Under the pieces are notes generated by a model, which did no database searches, was not told the DNA's origin, and worked only from the letters and a program-made list of their open reading frames with translations. This document shows positions 45,522-54,940 of a DNA stretch of 64,000 bases, piece after piece. Origin of the DNA: Neogemmobacter tilapiae (GTDB lineage Bacteria > Pseudomonadota > Alphaproteobacteria > Rhodobacterales > Rhodobacteraceae); contig NZ_BMYJ01000004.1 in NCBI RefSeq assembly GCF_014652215.1, forward strand, positions 186,001 to 250,000, in the 5' to 3' direction. The position numbers and the translations under genes were made by a program. The number at the start of each line of letters is the position of its first letter. The first letter of the stretch is position 1.

Positions 45522-46538
45522 ATGAACGACCCCCTCCTCCGCCCAGAACCCCTGCCCGAAGACGCTGACCGCGCCCTTCGTCCCCAGACTTTGGAAGAAT
45601 TCGTAGGCCAGGCCGAAGCCCGCGCCAATCTGCGCATCTTTATCGAAAGCGCCAAAAAGCGCGGGCAGGCGATGGACCATACCCTGTTCCACGGCCCCCC
45701 CGGTCTGGGCAAAACCACCCTTGCTCAGATCATGGCCCGCGAACTGGGCGTCGGCTTCCGCATGACCTCTGGCCCCGTCCTTGCCCGTCCCGGCGATCTG
45801 GCGGCGATCCTGACCAATCTGGAACCGCGCGACGTGCTGTTCATCGACGAAATCCATCGCCTATCGCCTGTCGTCGAAGAGGTGCTTTATCCAGCCTTGG
45901 AAGACTTCGCCCTCGATCTAGTGATCGGCGAAGGCCCCGCGGCGCGGACCGTCCGCATCGACCTGCCCCAGTTCACTTTGGTCGGGGCCACCACCCGCAT
46001 GGGCTTGCTCACCACACCCCTGCGCGACCGTTTTGGCATTCCAACGCGGCTCAACTTCTACACCGAATCCGAACTTGACCTCATCGTCACGCGCGGGGCG
46101 CGGATGATGGGCATCGCTTCCGACCCCGAAGGCACCCGCGAAATCGCCCGCCGTGCGCGCGGAACCCCCCGCGTCGCGGGCCGGCTTTTGCGCCGGGTCG
46201 TCGATTTCGTGCTGGTCGAAGGCGACGGCCGCCTGACCCGTGCCATTGCCGACATGGCCCTGACAAGGCTTGGCGTCGATCATCTGGGGCTGGATGCCGG
46301 CGACCGGCGCTATCTGCGGCTTTTGGCGGAAAACTACGGCGGCGGTCCGGTGGGCGTCGAAACCATCAGCGCGGCCCTGTCCGAGGCGCGGGATTCGATT
46401 GAAGAGGTGACGGAACCCTATCTGCTGCAACAGGGCCTGATCCAGCGCACCCCGCGCGGTCGGATGCTGGCGCAAAAGGCCTGGACGCATCTGGGGCTGG
46501 ACGCGCCCCGGGGGCAGGCCGATCTGTTCGGGGCTTGA
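45522..46538 (+). CDS. ruvB: Holliday junction branch migration ATPase RuvB
   Basis: AAA+ motor of 338 residues that drives branch migration with RuvA. Walker [12 protein letters not shown], Walker [11 protein letters not shown], sensor 1 LVGATTRMG, arginine-finger region TPLRDRFGI and a winged-helix C-terminus ([16 protein letters not shown]) are intact. Third gene of ruvCAB. Like prmA, it uses mostly C-ending codons. Confidence 0.95.
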   Translation: MNDPLLRPEPLPEDADRALRPQTLEEFVGQAEARANLRIFIESAKKRGQAMDHTLFHGPPGLGKTTLAQIMARELGVGFRMTSGPVLARPGDLAAILTNLEPRDVLFIDEIHRLSPVVEEVLYPALEDFALDLVIGEGPAARTVRIDLPQFTLVGATTRMGLLTTPLRDRFGIPTRLNFYTESELDLIVTRGARMMGIASDPEGTREIARRARGTPRVAGRLLRRVVDFVLVEGDGRLTRAIADMALTRLGVDHLGLDAGDRRYLRLLAENYGGGPVGVETISAALSEARDSIEEVTEPYLLQQGLIQRTPRGRMLAQKAWTHLGLDAPRGQADLFGA

Positions 46539-46587
46539 TCCGCAAGCCCCACAGGCCTATGGGGCAGGCCGTCAAAGGATCGGGGCC

Positions 46588-47283
46588 ATGGAAGACAAAA
46601 CACAGTTTCGCAACTTCTATGGCCGCGTCCGGGGCAAAACCCTGCGCAACTCGCAAAAAACCTATTTGGCGGATGATCTGGGTGCCGTGCAATTGCGCGG
46701 CGTCTCGCGCGACGAAAACCCCGAAAGGGCCAAGATCGACCCCAAGGCGATCTTTGGCACGGGCAAGCCGCTTTGGCTTGAGGTCGGATTTGGCGGCGGC
46801 GAACATCTGGTGCATATGGCCGCCCGCTATCCGCAGATCGACATCATCGGCTGCGAGCCTTTCGTAAACGGCGTCGCCATGCTTTTGGGCAAGCTGCGCG
46901 CGGCCGGGGTGGAAAACCTTCGGCTTTATCCGGGTGACGTGCGCGATGTGTTTGATGTGCTGCCCGATCAAGTCTTTGCCAAAGCCTTCCTGAACTACCC
47001 CGACCCCTGGCCCAAAGCCCGCCACCACAAGCGCCGCTTTGTGAACCAAGGCTATCTGACCGAACTGGCCCGCACCATGCAGCCGGGGGCCGAATTCCGC
47101 ATCGCCAGCGACATCCCCGACTATATCCGCCAATCGCGCGAAGAGGTGCCGCAGGCCGGATTTGACCGGATCAACGATAGCCCGACGGCCTGGGACGACT
47201 GGTTTTCGACCCGCTATGAGCAAAAGGCCCTGCGTGAGGGGCGCGTGCCGCATTACCTGACCTATCGCCGGGCCGCCGCCTAG
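46588..47283 (+). CDS. trmB: tRNA (guanine(46)-N7)-methyltransferase
   Basis: SAM-dependent enzyme of 231 residues that methylates G46 in tRNA. The N-terminal [16 protein letters not shown] motif [26 protein letters not shown], and the family hallmark [17 protein letters not shown] are present. It lies 49 bp after ruvB and 67 bp before aroA. Confidence 0.94.
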   Translation: MEDKTQFRNFYGRVRGKTLRNSQKTYLADDLGAVQLRGVSRDENPERAKIDPKAIFGTGKPLWLEVGFGGGEHLVHMAARYPQIDIIGCEPFVNGVAMLLGKLRAAGVENLRLYPGDVRDVFDVLPDQVFAKAFLNYPDPWPKARHHKRRFVNQGYLTELARTMQPGAEFRIASDIPDYIRQSREEVPQAGFDRINDSPTAWDDWFSTRYEQKALREGRVPHYLTYRRAAA

Positions 47284-47350
47284 CCAAAGGGGGAGTGGAA
47301 AAGCCGCCGTGGTTCCGCTATCAGGCGTGCGACCATCAAGGAGTGCCACC

Positions 47351-48691
47351 ATGTCCGCCCATACCGAAGCCCAACCGATGCAGGCCAGCAAGTCTGGTCC
47401 CTTGAAGGGCGTGGCCGAAGTGCCGGGCGACAAGTCGATTTCCCACCGCGCGCTGATCTTTGGCGCGATGGCGGTGGGCGAGACGAAAATCACCGGATTG
47501 CTGGAAGGGCAGGACGTGCTGGACACGGCCCGCGCGATGCAGGCCTTTGGGGCCGAAGTGACGCAGCATGGGCCGGGGGCATGGTCTGTGCATGGCGTGG
47601 GCGTGGGCGGTTTCCGCGAGCCTGTGGATATGATTGATTGTGGCAATTCGGGAACCGGCGTCCGGCTGATCATGGGGACGATGGCCACGACAGCGATCAC
47701 GGCGACGTTCACGGGCGATGCCTCTTTGCGCAAGCGGCCGATGGGGCGGGTGACGGAGCCCTTGGCGCTGTTCGGGGCGCGGGCCTATGGCCGTCAGGGT
47801 GGGCGTTTGCCGATGACTTTGGTGGGGGCCGCGAACCCGGTGCCGGTGCGTTATGCCCTGCCGGTGGCGAGCGCGCAGGTGAAATCGGCGGTTCTGCTGG
47901 CGGGGCTGAACGCGCCGGGGGAAACGATGGTCATCGAAAAGGAACCGACGCGGGACCATTCAGAACGGATGCTGCTGGGCTTTGGCGCGAAGCTTAATGT
48001 AGAGCGCACGGGCGAGGGCCATGTGATTACCTTGACCGGTCGGCCAGAGTTGCGGCCGCAAACCGTGGCCGTGCCGCGTGATCCGTCGAGCGCGGCGTTT
48101 CCGGTGTCTGCTGCGCTTTTGGTGGATGGGTCGGACATCACCGTGCCGGGTGTCAGCCAGAACCTGACGCGGAATGGGTTGTATCTGACGCTGGTCGAAA
48201 TGGGCGCGTCGATTGAATTCATGAACCCGCGCGAAGAGGGTGGCGAGCCTGTGGCCGATCTGCGGGTGCGCTTCACAGGCGACCTGAAGGGGATCGAGGT
48301 GCCGCCAGAGCGTGCGCCGTCGATGATTGACGAATATCCGATCCTGTCGGTGATTGCGGCGAATGCGACGGGCAAGACGGTGATGCGGGGCGTCAAAGAA
48401 TTGCGGGTCAAGGAAAGCGACCGGATCGACGCGATGGCGCGGGGGTTGGAAGCCTGCGGTGTGGTGATCGAGGAAGATGAGGACACGCTGATCGTGCATG
48501 GTCTGGGTGCGGGGAACGTGCCGGGGGGGGCGACAGCAAAGACCCATCTGGACCACCGGATTGCGATGTCTTTCCTGATCTTGGGGATGTGTGCGAAAAA
48601 GCCGGTGGCGGTGGATGATGCCTCGCCAATCGTGACGTCCTTCCCGATTTTCGTGCCCTTGATGAAGCGGCTGGGGGCGACGCTGGGGTGA
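47351..48691 (+). CDS. aroA: 3-phosphoshikimate 1-carboxyvinyltransferase (EPSP synthase)
   Basis: Sixth step of the shikimate pathway: shikimate-3-phosphate + PEP to EPSP. Seen: [20 protein letters not shown]-equivalent [29 protein letters not shown] and the C-terminal [13 protein letters not shown]. The sequence is close to the class II (CP4-like) group, but the residue matching CP4 Ala100 is Gly here ([10 protein letters not shown]). 446 residues. ATG 47351 chosen over an upstream start that lacks homology. In relatives aroA is followed by cmk; here four kb lie between. Confidence 0.94.
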   Translation: MSAHTEAQPMQASKSGPLKGVAEVPGDKSISHRALIFGAMAVGETKITGLLEGQDVLDTARAMQAFGAEVTQHGPGAWSVHGVGVGGFREPVDMIDCGNSGTGVRLIMGTMATTAITATFTGDASLRKRPMGRVTEPLALFGARAYGRQGGRLPMTLVGAANPVPVRYALPVASAQVKSAVLLAGLNAPGETMVIEKEPTRDHSERMLLGFGAKLNVERTGEGHVITLTGRPELRPQTVAVPRDPSSAAFPVSAALLVDGSDITVPGVSQNLTRNGLYLTLVEMGASIEFMNPREEGGEPVADLRVRFTGDLKGIEVPPERAPSMIDEYPILSVIAANATGKTVMRGVKELRVKESDRIDAMARGLEACGVVIEEDEDTLIVHGLGAGNVPGGATAKTHLDHRIAMSFLILGMCAKKPVAVDDASPIVTSFPIFVPLMKRLGATLG

Positions 48692-49593
48692 TGGGAAACC
48701 GGCTGCGCCAGCGAAAACTGCGGTTTTTGCGGCGGCTGGGGACGCTTTGGTGGAATCTTTCGCAGCGGGTGCGGGGGCATCCGGTGCTGCGGGCGAAATT
48801 CCTGCGGGGCAATGGGTATGCGCTGGATCTGCGCGATCCGAAGACCTTTAACGAAAAGATCCATTGGCGGAAATTGCATGACCGGAACGCGCTGTTTCCG
48901 GTCATTTCGGACAAGTTCGCGGTGCGGGCCTATGTGCAGGAACGGCTGGGGGATGAGGTTCCGCTGCCGGAGCTGGTGGGGGTGACGGGCAAGCCGACGG
49001 TCGCTTGGGTGCGGCGGATGGCGGTGGGGGGCGTGGCGCTGAAGGCGACGAATGCCTCGGGCCGGAATGTGTTTTTGCGGGCGGATGCAAAATTTGATGC
49101 CGGGAAGGTGGCGCGAAAGTGCCAGCGCTGGCTGGAAGAACCCTTTGGGGTCAGGCAGCAGGAATGGGCCTATCAGCCCATCAAGCCGCGGATTGTCGCG
49201 GAGCGGCTGTTGATCGGGGCGGATGGGCGGCTGGCGGATGACATCAAGTTTTTCATGTTCGGCGCGCGTTGCGGGATGATTGATCTGGAATGGGATCGCT
49301 TTGGGCAACATGGGCAGGTGTTTCTGGACGAGGATTGGAATCGGCTCGACTTGAGGATGAAACAAGACATCTGGGTCGAGACACCGCCACGCCCGGTGCA
49401 ATTTGAACGGATGTTGCAGGTGGCAAGGCAGTTGGGGGCGGGGTTTGACCATCTGCGGGTGGATTTCCTTTACACGGGCGAAAGTTTCGCGCTGAACGAA
49501 CTGACGCTTTACAACGGCAGCGGCACCAACCCGTTTCATCCTGCGGAATGGGACAGGCGGTTAGGGGATCTGTGGATTTTGCCGAAATTCTGA
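48691..49593 (+). CDS. TupA-like ATP-grasp protein (copy 1)
   Basis: Protein of 300 residues of the TupA-like ATP-grasp family, which joins an acidic group to polymers in cell-envelope polysaccharide or polyglutamylation pathways. Features: KTFNEKIHWRKLHDRNALFPVISDKFAVRAYV (family start), a basic ATP-binding stretch VALKATNASGRN, DIKFFMFGARCGMIDLEWDR, and the metal-site end VDFLYTGESFALNELTLYNGSG. The start overlaps the aroA stop (TGATG; GTG 48688 also possible), so it is probably translated with aroA. Confidence 0.82.
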   Translation: MGNRLRQRKLRFLRRLGTLWWNLSQRVRGHPVLRAKFLRGNGYALDLRDPKTFNEKIHWRKLHDRNALFPVISDKFAVRAYVQERLGDEVPLPELVGVTGKPTVAWVRRMAVGGVALKATNASGRNVFLRADAKFDAGKVARKCQRWLEEPFGVRQQEWAYQPIKPRIVAERLLIGADGRLADDIKFFMFGARCGMIDLEWDRFGQHGQVFLDEDWNRLDLRMKQDIWVETPPRPVQFERMLQVARQLGAGFDHLRVDFLYTGESFALNELTLYNGSGTNPFHPAEWDRRLGDLWILPKF

Positions 49594-49669
49594 CAGAAAG
49601 ACTTTCTTGATCTGCGCGGACAGTCTAGATTTTGCGCGGTGGGGCGGTTTGGGACGAAAAGGGGTCTGC

Positions 49670-50605
49670 ATGCCCAGTGCTGCGCGTTTGAAATGGCAAA
49701 GGCGGCGGGAGAAGGTTCTGGCGCGGTTGGACCGGATGCTGGGGTCGCCTTGGCTGCGTTGGCATTTTCGGCAGAAGGTGGGTTATTGGCCGCATTTGCG
49801 GCATCCGCGGAGCCATAACGAAAAGATTCAGGCGCGAAAGCTGTATGACCGGAACCCGCTGTTCCCGATGCTTTCGGACAAGATCGCGGTGCGGGATCAT
49901 GTGCGGAATGTTCTTGGGGAGGAACGGGCGGAACAGGTGCTGCTGCCGTTGTTGGGGCAGACGGGGCGGCCGACCGAGGCTTGGCTGCGGGCTTTGGGGC
50001 GGGGGGTGGTGGTCAAGGCGAACCACGGCAGCGGCTGGAATGAATTGATCCGTGATGATGGCAGTGCGGTGAATTATTGGCTTTTGGCGCGCAAATTGCA
50101 GGGCTGGTGCCAACGCCGCTATGGGCAAAGGAATCAGGAATGGGCCTATTGGTCGATTAGGCCGCGGATTTTGGCGGAACCGATGCTGTGCTATCCGAAT
50201 GGTCGGGCGGCGGATGATTTCAAGTTTAGCGTGAATGGCGGCCGGGCGACGACAGTGCAGGTGCAGCGCGACCGTTTTGGCAACCACGAACAGGCCTATT
50301 TCGACCGCGACTGGAACCGCCTGCCGATGCAGATGGAAAAGCTGCCCGCCATGCCCGACACGCCGCCCGCGCCCGCGCAACTGGCCGAGATGATCGTGGT
50401 GGCCGAGGCGGTGGCGGCGATGCTGGATTATGCGCGGGTGGATTTTCTGGTGACCGATACGCGCTTTGTGCTGAACGAGATCACGCTGTATCGGTCGAGC
50501 GGCTTTAACGCTTTTATACCCGAGGAATGGGATTTCATCTGGGGGGCGCAATGGCCGATGCAGATGGTGCGGCCTAAGGGCTGGTTCAGGCGTTGGTGGT
50601 CTTAG
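49670..50605 (+). CDS. TupA-like ATP-grasp protein (copy 2)
   Basis: Paralogue of the preceding gene, 311 residues. It has the same landmarks: HNEKIQARKLYDRNPLFPMLSDKIAVRDHV, VVVKANHGSGWNEL, DDFKFSVNGG and VDFLVTDTRFVLNEITLYRSSGF. The pair differs enough to be an old duplication. ATG 49670 is preferred to 49607. The 3' end overlaps the convergent radical SAM gene by 20 bp. A role in surface glycan modification is inferred from the family only. Confidence 0.82.
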   Translation: MPSAARLKWQRRREKVLARLDRMLGSPWLRWHFRQKVGYWPHLRHPRSHNEKIQARKLYDRNPLFPMLSDKIAVRDHVRNVLGEERAEQVLLPLLGQTGRPTEAWLRALGRGVVVKANHGSGWNELIRDDGSAVNYWLLARKLQGWCQRRYGQRNQEWAYWSIRPRILAEPMLCYPNGRAADDFKFSVNGGRATTVQVQRDRFGNHEQAYFDRDWNRLPMQMEKLPAMPDTPPAPAQLAEMIVVAEAVAAMLDYARVDFLVTDTRFVLNEITLYRSSGFNAFIPEEWDFIWGAQWPMQMVRPKGWFRRWWS

Positions 50606-52088
50606 GCGGCAAGCGGGCCAGCAATTTTTCCGGCAGTTGATCCGTGCCCCACATCTGCGCCACCGTCTGCCCCGGCTTGGCCCTGTGTCGCCAAGCATCG
50701 CGGAATTCGTGGATCCAGACGCGGCGGCCCATGCGGGTGTACCAGCGCATGGCATGGCGGATTTCGGGGTCGGGGTGGAACCATGTGCGCCACAGCGCCT
50801 TGGGGCGCAGTTGCAGGCAAGCCTCGATCAGTTTGACCCAAAGAAAGACGCGCCAAGCGGGGACATGCGGGGTTTCCAGCACCTGATGTTTGTAATCCCA
50901 GAGCCTCAGGTCGGTCTGGATCACCCGCCGCCCGGCGGATTGGCCGTGAAAGGGTGTCCAGCGGTGGGGCGTGGCAAAGACCGACATGATCTGATCCGGG
51001 TCATAGGCCAGAAGATGGCGCAAAAGCCGGGCATAGTCGCGGTCGCGTTCTTCTTCAAAGCCCACGGCAAAGGTGCAAAGGCCGATCATGCCGTGTTGGC
51101 GCAGGAGTTGGATCGCCTGCCGATCCTTGGCGCGGCTGCCGCCCTTCTTGACGGTGGTCAGGGTGGCCTCATCCGTGCCCTCCAGCCCCAAAAGGAAACG
51201 CAGACAGCCTGCCTTTTTATAGAGAGGCAGGATGTCGGCATCGCGGACGATATCATCGGCGCGGGTGGATCCGATGATGGTCACCGGCACGTTTTCAGCG
51301 ATCATGGCGTGCAGAAACGCTTCCCATGCCTTGGGTGACGATGTTGGGTTTTCATCGGCCAGATTGATCAGCGTGACGCCCTCCTCGCGGTAAAGCCGGG
51401 CGATTTCGGCGGCAAAGCGGGCGGGGTCGCGGTGTCGCCATTGCGTCCAGAAACCGCGCTGGCCGCAATAGGTGCAAAGATGCGGGCAGCCGCGTGAAAA
51501 TTGCAGGATGACCGCCCGCCTGCCGCCCCAATAGCTGTAGTCGGCATGGCGGATCAGTTCCCAGCCGATGCGATGTTGATCCAGATCGCGGATCATCGGG
51601 GCGGGCGGCGTGGCATGGGGCTGGCCATCGCGGCGATAGGCGATGCCGGGAACCTTGGCCAGATCGCCCGTTTCCAGCGCCCGGATCAGGAGGGGTGTGG
51701 TCGCCTCACCCTCTCCGCGCACGATCACGTCAATCTCGGGATGGTCGCGCAGAATGTCGGCCCAGTGATAGCTGGGAAAGACCCCACCATAGAGGATCGT
51801 CACATCGGGCCGCAGCGCCTTTATCTGGCGGGCCAGATGGCAGGCGGTGGGATGGACCGAGGTGGAGCCGGAATGGCCAATCAGCACGGCCTGTGGATCG
51901 GATTGCAACACGCGGCGCAGGATCAGCCAATCGGGCATGGGGCCGATATCGGCGTTGATCAGTTGCACGGCATGGCCTGCGTCAATCAGGGGGCCGCCGA
52001 TGGACAAAAGACCAAAGGGCGGCAGATGTTCGCGGGGAACGCGGGAACCGATGGCGGTATGGGGCGGATGCAGCAGGGTGAGGCGCAT
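50586..52088 (-). CDS. B12-binding radical SAM protein, BchE-like
   Basis: Oxygen-sensitive radical enzyme of 500 residues. An N-terminal cobalamin-binding-like domain (about 1-140: HPPHTAIGSRVPREHLPPFGLLSIGG, GHSGSTSVHP) precedes the radical SAM cluster motif with Cys 201, 205 and 208 (RGCPHLCTYCGQRGFWTQWR) and a C-terminal domain (HRWTPFHGQSAGRRVIQTDLRLWDYKHQVL). It resembles the anaerobic Mg-protoporphyrin ester cyclase BchE and close relatives. No other photosynthesis gene is in the window, so a BchE role is possible but unproved. ATG 52088 starts at the domain boundary. Confidence 0.8.
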   Translation of the reverse strand: MRLTLLHPPHTAIGSRVPREHLPPFGLLSIGGPLIDAGHAVQLINADIGPMPDWLILRRVLQSDPQAVLIGHSGSTSVHPTACHLARQIKALRPDVTILYGGVFPSYHWADILRDHPEIDVIVRGEGEATTPLLIRALETGDLAKVPGIAYRRDGQPHATPPAPMIRDLDQHRIGWELIRHADYSYWGGRRAVILQFSRGCPHLCTYCGQRGFWTQWRHRDPARFAAEIARLYREEGVTLINLADENPTSSPKAWEAFLHAMIAENVPVTIIGSTRADDIVRDADILPLYKKAGCLRFLLGLEGTDEATLTTVKKGGSRAKDRQAIQLLRQHGMIGLCTFAVGFEEERDRDYARLLRHLLAYDPDQIMSVFATPHRWTPFHGQSAGRRVIQTDLRLWDYKHQVLETPHVPAWRVFLWVKLIEACLQLRPKALWRTWFHPDPEIRHAMRWYTRMGRRVWIHEFRDAWRHRAKPGQTVAQMWGTDQLPEKLLARLPPKTTNA

Positions 52089-52194
52089 GGGGTTTCCTTT
52101 CGCTGACCCTTGATCGGCGGGCAGGGGCGCAGAGAAAGGCCAGCGCTTTCGCATTTCTGGCGCAGAGGCTAGAGTGGCGGAAAGTGAGGGATAA

Positions 52195-52782
52195 ATGATC
52201 TTTACCGTGGCCATTGATGGGCCTGCTGCAGCGGGCAAGGGCACTATTGCGCGGGCCGTGGCCGCCCGTTTCGGCTTTGCCCATCTGGACACGGGGCTGC
52301 TTTACCGGGCCGTGGGCGCCTTGGGCGGCGATCCGGTGCTGGCGGCGCGGGGGCTGGTGCCAGACGATCTGGCGCGCGAGGATCTGCGATCCTTGGCGGC
52401 GGGGCAGGCGGCAAGCCGGGTGGCGGTGATCCCCGAGGTGCGGGCGGCGCTGACGGATTTCCAGCGGCGCTTTGCGCGGGCCGAGGGCGGGGCGGTGCTG
52501 GATGGGCGGGACATCGGCACGGTGATCTGCCCCGAGGCGGAGGTAAAGCTGTATGTGACGGCCAGCGCGCAGGTGCGTGCCCATCGGCGCTGGCTGGAGC
52601 TGGGGGGGGATGCCGCGCAGGTGCTGGCCGAGGTGGTGGAACGCGACAAGCGCGACAGCGAAAGGGCGACGGCGCCCTTGAAACCGGCGGCGGATGCGCT
52701 GGTTTTGGATACGTCGGACATGGGTATTGAACAGGCGGTGGCGCGGGCCATCGCGACAGTTGAGGAAAGGCTGAAAGCATGA
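52195..52782 (+). CDS. cmk: Cytidylate kinase
   Basis: Phosphorylates CMP/dCMP. P-loop [16 protein letters not shown] (residues 8-23), [20 protein letters not shown] and [16 protein letters not shown] (Arg cluster binding CMP) are all present. Length 195 residues, on the short side for Cmk but without a missing motif. ATGA overlap with the SDR gene. In relatives rpsA usually follows, but not here. Confidence 0.93.
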   Translation: MIFTVAIDGPAAAGKGTIARAVAARFGFAHLDTGLLYRAVGALGGDPVLAARGLVPDDLAREDLRSLAAGQAASRVAVIPEVRAALTDFQRRFARAEGGAVLDGRDIGTVICPEAEVKLYVTASAQVRAHRRWLELGGDAAQVLAEVVERDKRDSERATAPLKPAADALVLDTSDMGIEQAVARAIATVEERLKA

Positions 52783-53570
52783 GTGATCTGCGGATTCCCG
52801 ATCTGGCGGGCAAGGCGGTGCTGATCACCGGGGCCTCGACCGGCATTGGTGCGGCCTTGGCGCGGGGTTTTGCGGCGCAGGGCGCGATGGTGGGGCTGCA
52901 TTACAATTCCAGCCGGGTGGAGGCGGAGCATCTGGCCGAGGAAATCACGGCAGCGCATGGCAGGGTGCATCTGGTGCAGGCGGATGTGTCGAAGGGTGAC
53001 GCAGTGCGTGCGATGGTGGCGGAAGTGTCGGCGCAGTTCGGGCGGCTGGACGGGTTGATCAACAACGCGGGCGGGATGGTGCGGCGGGTGCCCTACGAAC
53101 AGGCCAGCGAGCAGGATTATGATGAGATCATGGATCTGAACGCGCGTTCGGTGATTGTGGCGTCACAGGCGGCGATTCCGCATCTGAAACAGACAGCGGC
53201 GGATTCGGGCTGGGGCGGGTTCATCATCAACACGACTTCGGTCGCCGCGCGCAATGGGGCCAGCGGCGGGGCGGGGCTGTATGGATCGTCCAAGGCCTTT
53301 GTCCACAATGTGACACGCGGCATGGCGAAAGAGCTGATCCCCTTTGGCATCCGGGTGAATGCGGTGGCCCCCGGCGTGATCACGACACCTTTTCACGAAC
53401 GCTATTCGACCGAGGCACAATTGGCCGCGCAAAAGGCCGCCACTCCGGCAGGGCGGCTGGCGACAGCGCAGGAATGCGTGGGGGCGTATTTGTTTTTGGC
53501 GAGTGCTACGCTGTCGTCTTATGTCGTGGGGCAGTGTCTCGAGGTGAATGGTGGTATGCTGATGCCCTGA
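52779..53570 (+). CDS. Short-chain dehydrogenase/reductase
   Basis: NAD(P)-dependent oxidoreductase of 263 residues. Cofactor motif TGASTGIG (near 20), NNAG (near 93), catalytic Ser in [15 protein letters not shown] (Tyr and Lys, near 168-172), and the C-terminal end [15 protein letters not shown]. Substrate unknown; FabG-like in overall form. Translationally coupled to cmk. Confidence 0.9.
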   Translation: MSDLRIPDLAGKAVLITGASTGIGAALARGFAAQGAMVGLHYNSSRVEAEHLAEEITAAHGRVHLVQADVSKGDAVRAMVAEVSAQFGRLDGLINNAGGMVRRVPYEQASEQDYDEIMDLNARSVIVASQAAIPHLKQTAADSGWGGFIINTTSVAARNGASGGAGLYGSSKAFVHNVTRGMAKELIPFGIRVNAVAPGVITTPFHERYSTEAQLAAQKAATPAGRLATAQECVGAYLFLASATLSSYVVGQCLEVNGGMLMP

Positions 53571-53610
53571 GGCAACGGCATGGCCTTTGGCCATATTCCT
53601 ATGCGTTCGA

Positions 53611-53704
53611 GGGGGCGTTGCCCCCTGTTCGCTGACGCTCTTCCCCAGCCCGCGCAGGCTTGCGCGGGCGTTCGGCGCTGAAATCGGTCCTCTGGACCGA
53701 TTTC
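53611..53704. repeat. Palindromic intergenic repeat cluster
   Basis: Three hairpins follow each other in a 183-bp gap: GGGGGC-GTT-GCCCCC (53611-53625), CCCGCGCA-GGCT-TGCGCGGG (53649-53668), and GAAATCGGTCC-TCT-GGACCGATTTC (53680-53704, perfect 11-bp stem). The tail (CACCCCCCAAGATAATTTCG) resembles the ends of extragenic repeats common in Rhodobacteraceae. Likely REP-like; it may also end transcription from both sides. Confidence 0.7.
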
Positions 53705-53753
53705 CGGGCGCGCCTCACCCCCCAAGATAATTTCGAAGAAAAGATGAACGGGA

Positions 53754-54128
53754 TCAGGCGGCGGCTTCCGCAGCCTGTTCGTCAAAGGCGGCGCGGGCGG
53801 TGTCGATGGCTTCGTGGTTGGCCAAGGCCCATTCGGTCATGACTTTGACGGGGCCGCGCAGGGATTGGCCCAGATCGGTCAGATCATATTCCACCTTGGG
53901 CGGGATCGTCGGGTGGTAATGGCGTGAAATCAGACCATCCCTTTCCAGATCGCGCAGGGTCAGCGACAGCATCCGCTGCGAAATGTTCAGCTCGCGCTTT
54001 AGTTCGTTAAAGCGCCGCTTGCCGTTGCGCAGGGAAAAGATGACCAGCACGCTCCACCGGTCGCCCACGCGGGCCAGCACCTCATTGATTTTTTTGCAAT
54101 GGCCCATCGCCTCGGGGCAGGTGTGCAT
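53754..54128 (-). CDS. HxlR-family transcriptional regulator
   Basis: Winged-helix regulator of 124 residues. Family landmarks: CPEAMGHCKKINEVLARVGDRWSVLVIFSLRNGKRRFNEL, ISQRMLSLTLRDLERDGLISR and VEYDLTDLGQSL. The two N-terminal Cys (CPEAMGHC) could sense electrophiles or redox state, as in YodB/QorR relatives. ATG 54128 follows AAGGA; ATG 54158 has no site. Divergent from the nitroreductase gene, its likely target. Confidence 0.9.
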   Translation of the reverse strand: MHTCPEAMGHCKKINEVLARVGDRWSVLVIFSLRNGKRRFNELKRELNISQRMLSLTLRDLERDGLISRHYHPTIPPKVEYDLTDLGQSLRGPVKVMTEWALANHEAIDTARAAFDEQAAEAAA

Positions 54129-54153
54129 CGTGGTATCATCCTTGTGACTTGGA

Positions 54154-54165
54154 CACATATATGTG
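54154..54165. promoter_or_regulatory. Probable HxlR operator
   Basis: CACATATATGTG is a perfect 12-bp palindrome between the divergent HxlR and nitroreductase genes. HxlR proteins bind dyads in such gaps, so this is the best operator candidate. Confidence 0.45.
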
Positions 54166-54269
54166 CGCTCTTGCGGGATTTGTCCAGTGCCCTAAATACA
54201 TCTGGTAACAAAAATATACCGAAGCGGAAATGGATACCGCCGAGGCCGGATAGGACAAGGACGACGACG

Positions 54270-54902
54270 ATGTTGCAGGAAAAACTGAACTGGCGTTATG
54301 CGACGAAAAAAATGGATCCGTCGCGCAAAGTGCCCGAGGACAAACTGGCGCGCATTCTGGAGGCGATCCAACTGGCGCCGACCTCCAGCGGGTTGCAGCC
54401 GTTCGAGGTGATTGTGGTGACGAACCCGGAAGTGCGGGCACAGATCCGCGCGGCGGCCTGGGATCAGGCGCAGATCACGGATGGCTCGCATCTGCTGGTC
54501 TTTGCTGCCTGGGACAACTACACCGAAGACCGCATTGACGCGGTGGTGGGTGACATTGCCGCGCAGCGGGGTGGGGCATCCGAAAACCTGCTGAACTATT
54601 ACAACAATCTGAAAGGCATGTATTTGCCCCGCCCGGCCGAGGAGAATTACCAGCACGCCGCACGGCAAGCCTATATCGCCTTTGGCCTGGGCGTCACGGC
54701 CGCGGCTTTTGAAGCGGTCGATGCCACACCGATGGAAGGGTTTGACCCTGCGAAAGTCGATGAAATCCTGGGCCTGCGGGAACGGGGCCTGCGGTCGGTG
54801 ACGCTGTTGCCACTGGGCTATCGCGCGGCCGAAGGCGATTGGTTGCAAGGCCAAGCCAAGGTTCGCCGCGATCTGAACAAATTGGTTCGCGAAGTGGCCT
54901 AA
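54270..54902 (+). CDS. Nitroreductase-family NAD(P)H oxidoreductase
   Basis: FMN flavoenzyme of 210 residues, NfsB-like. N-terminal NWRYATKKMD and PTSSGLQPFEVIVV bind FMN; YQHAARQAYIAFGLGVTAAA and the end LRSVTLLPLGYRA complete the fold. It reduces nitro compounds or quinones with NAD(P)H. Divergent from, and probably repressed by, the HxlR regulator, whose cysteines suggest induction by electrophiles or quinones. Start 54270 lies about 8 bp after ACAAGGA. Confidence 0.9.
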   Translation: MLQEKLNWRYATKKMDPSRKVPEDKLARILEAIQLAPTSSGLQPFEVIVVTNPEVRAQIRAAAWDQAQITDGSHLLVFAAWDNYTEDRIDAVVGDIAAQRGGASENLLNYYNNLKGMYLPRPAEENYQHAARQAYIAFGLGVTAAAFEAVDATPMEGFDPAKVDEILGLRERGLRSVTLLPLGYRAAEGDWLQGQAKVRRDLNKLVREVA

Positions 54903-54940
54903 CCTAACAGGACGGGGCCGGGGAACCCCCCGGCCTCGCC

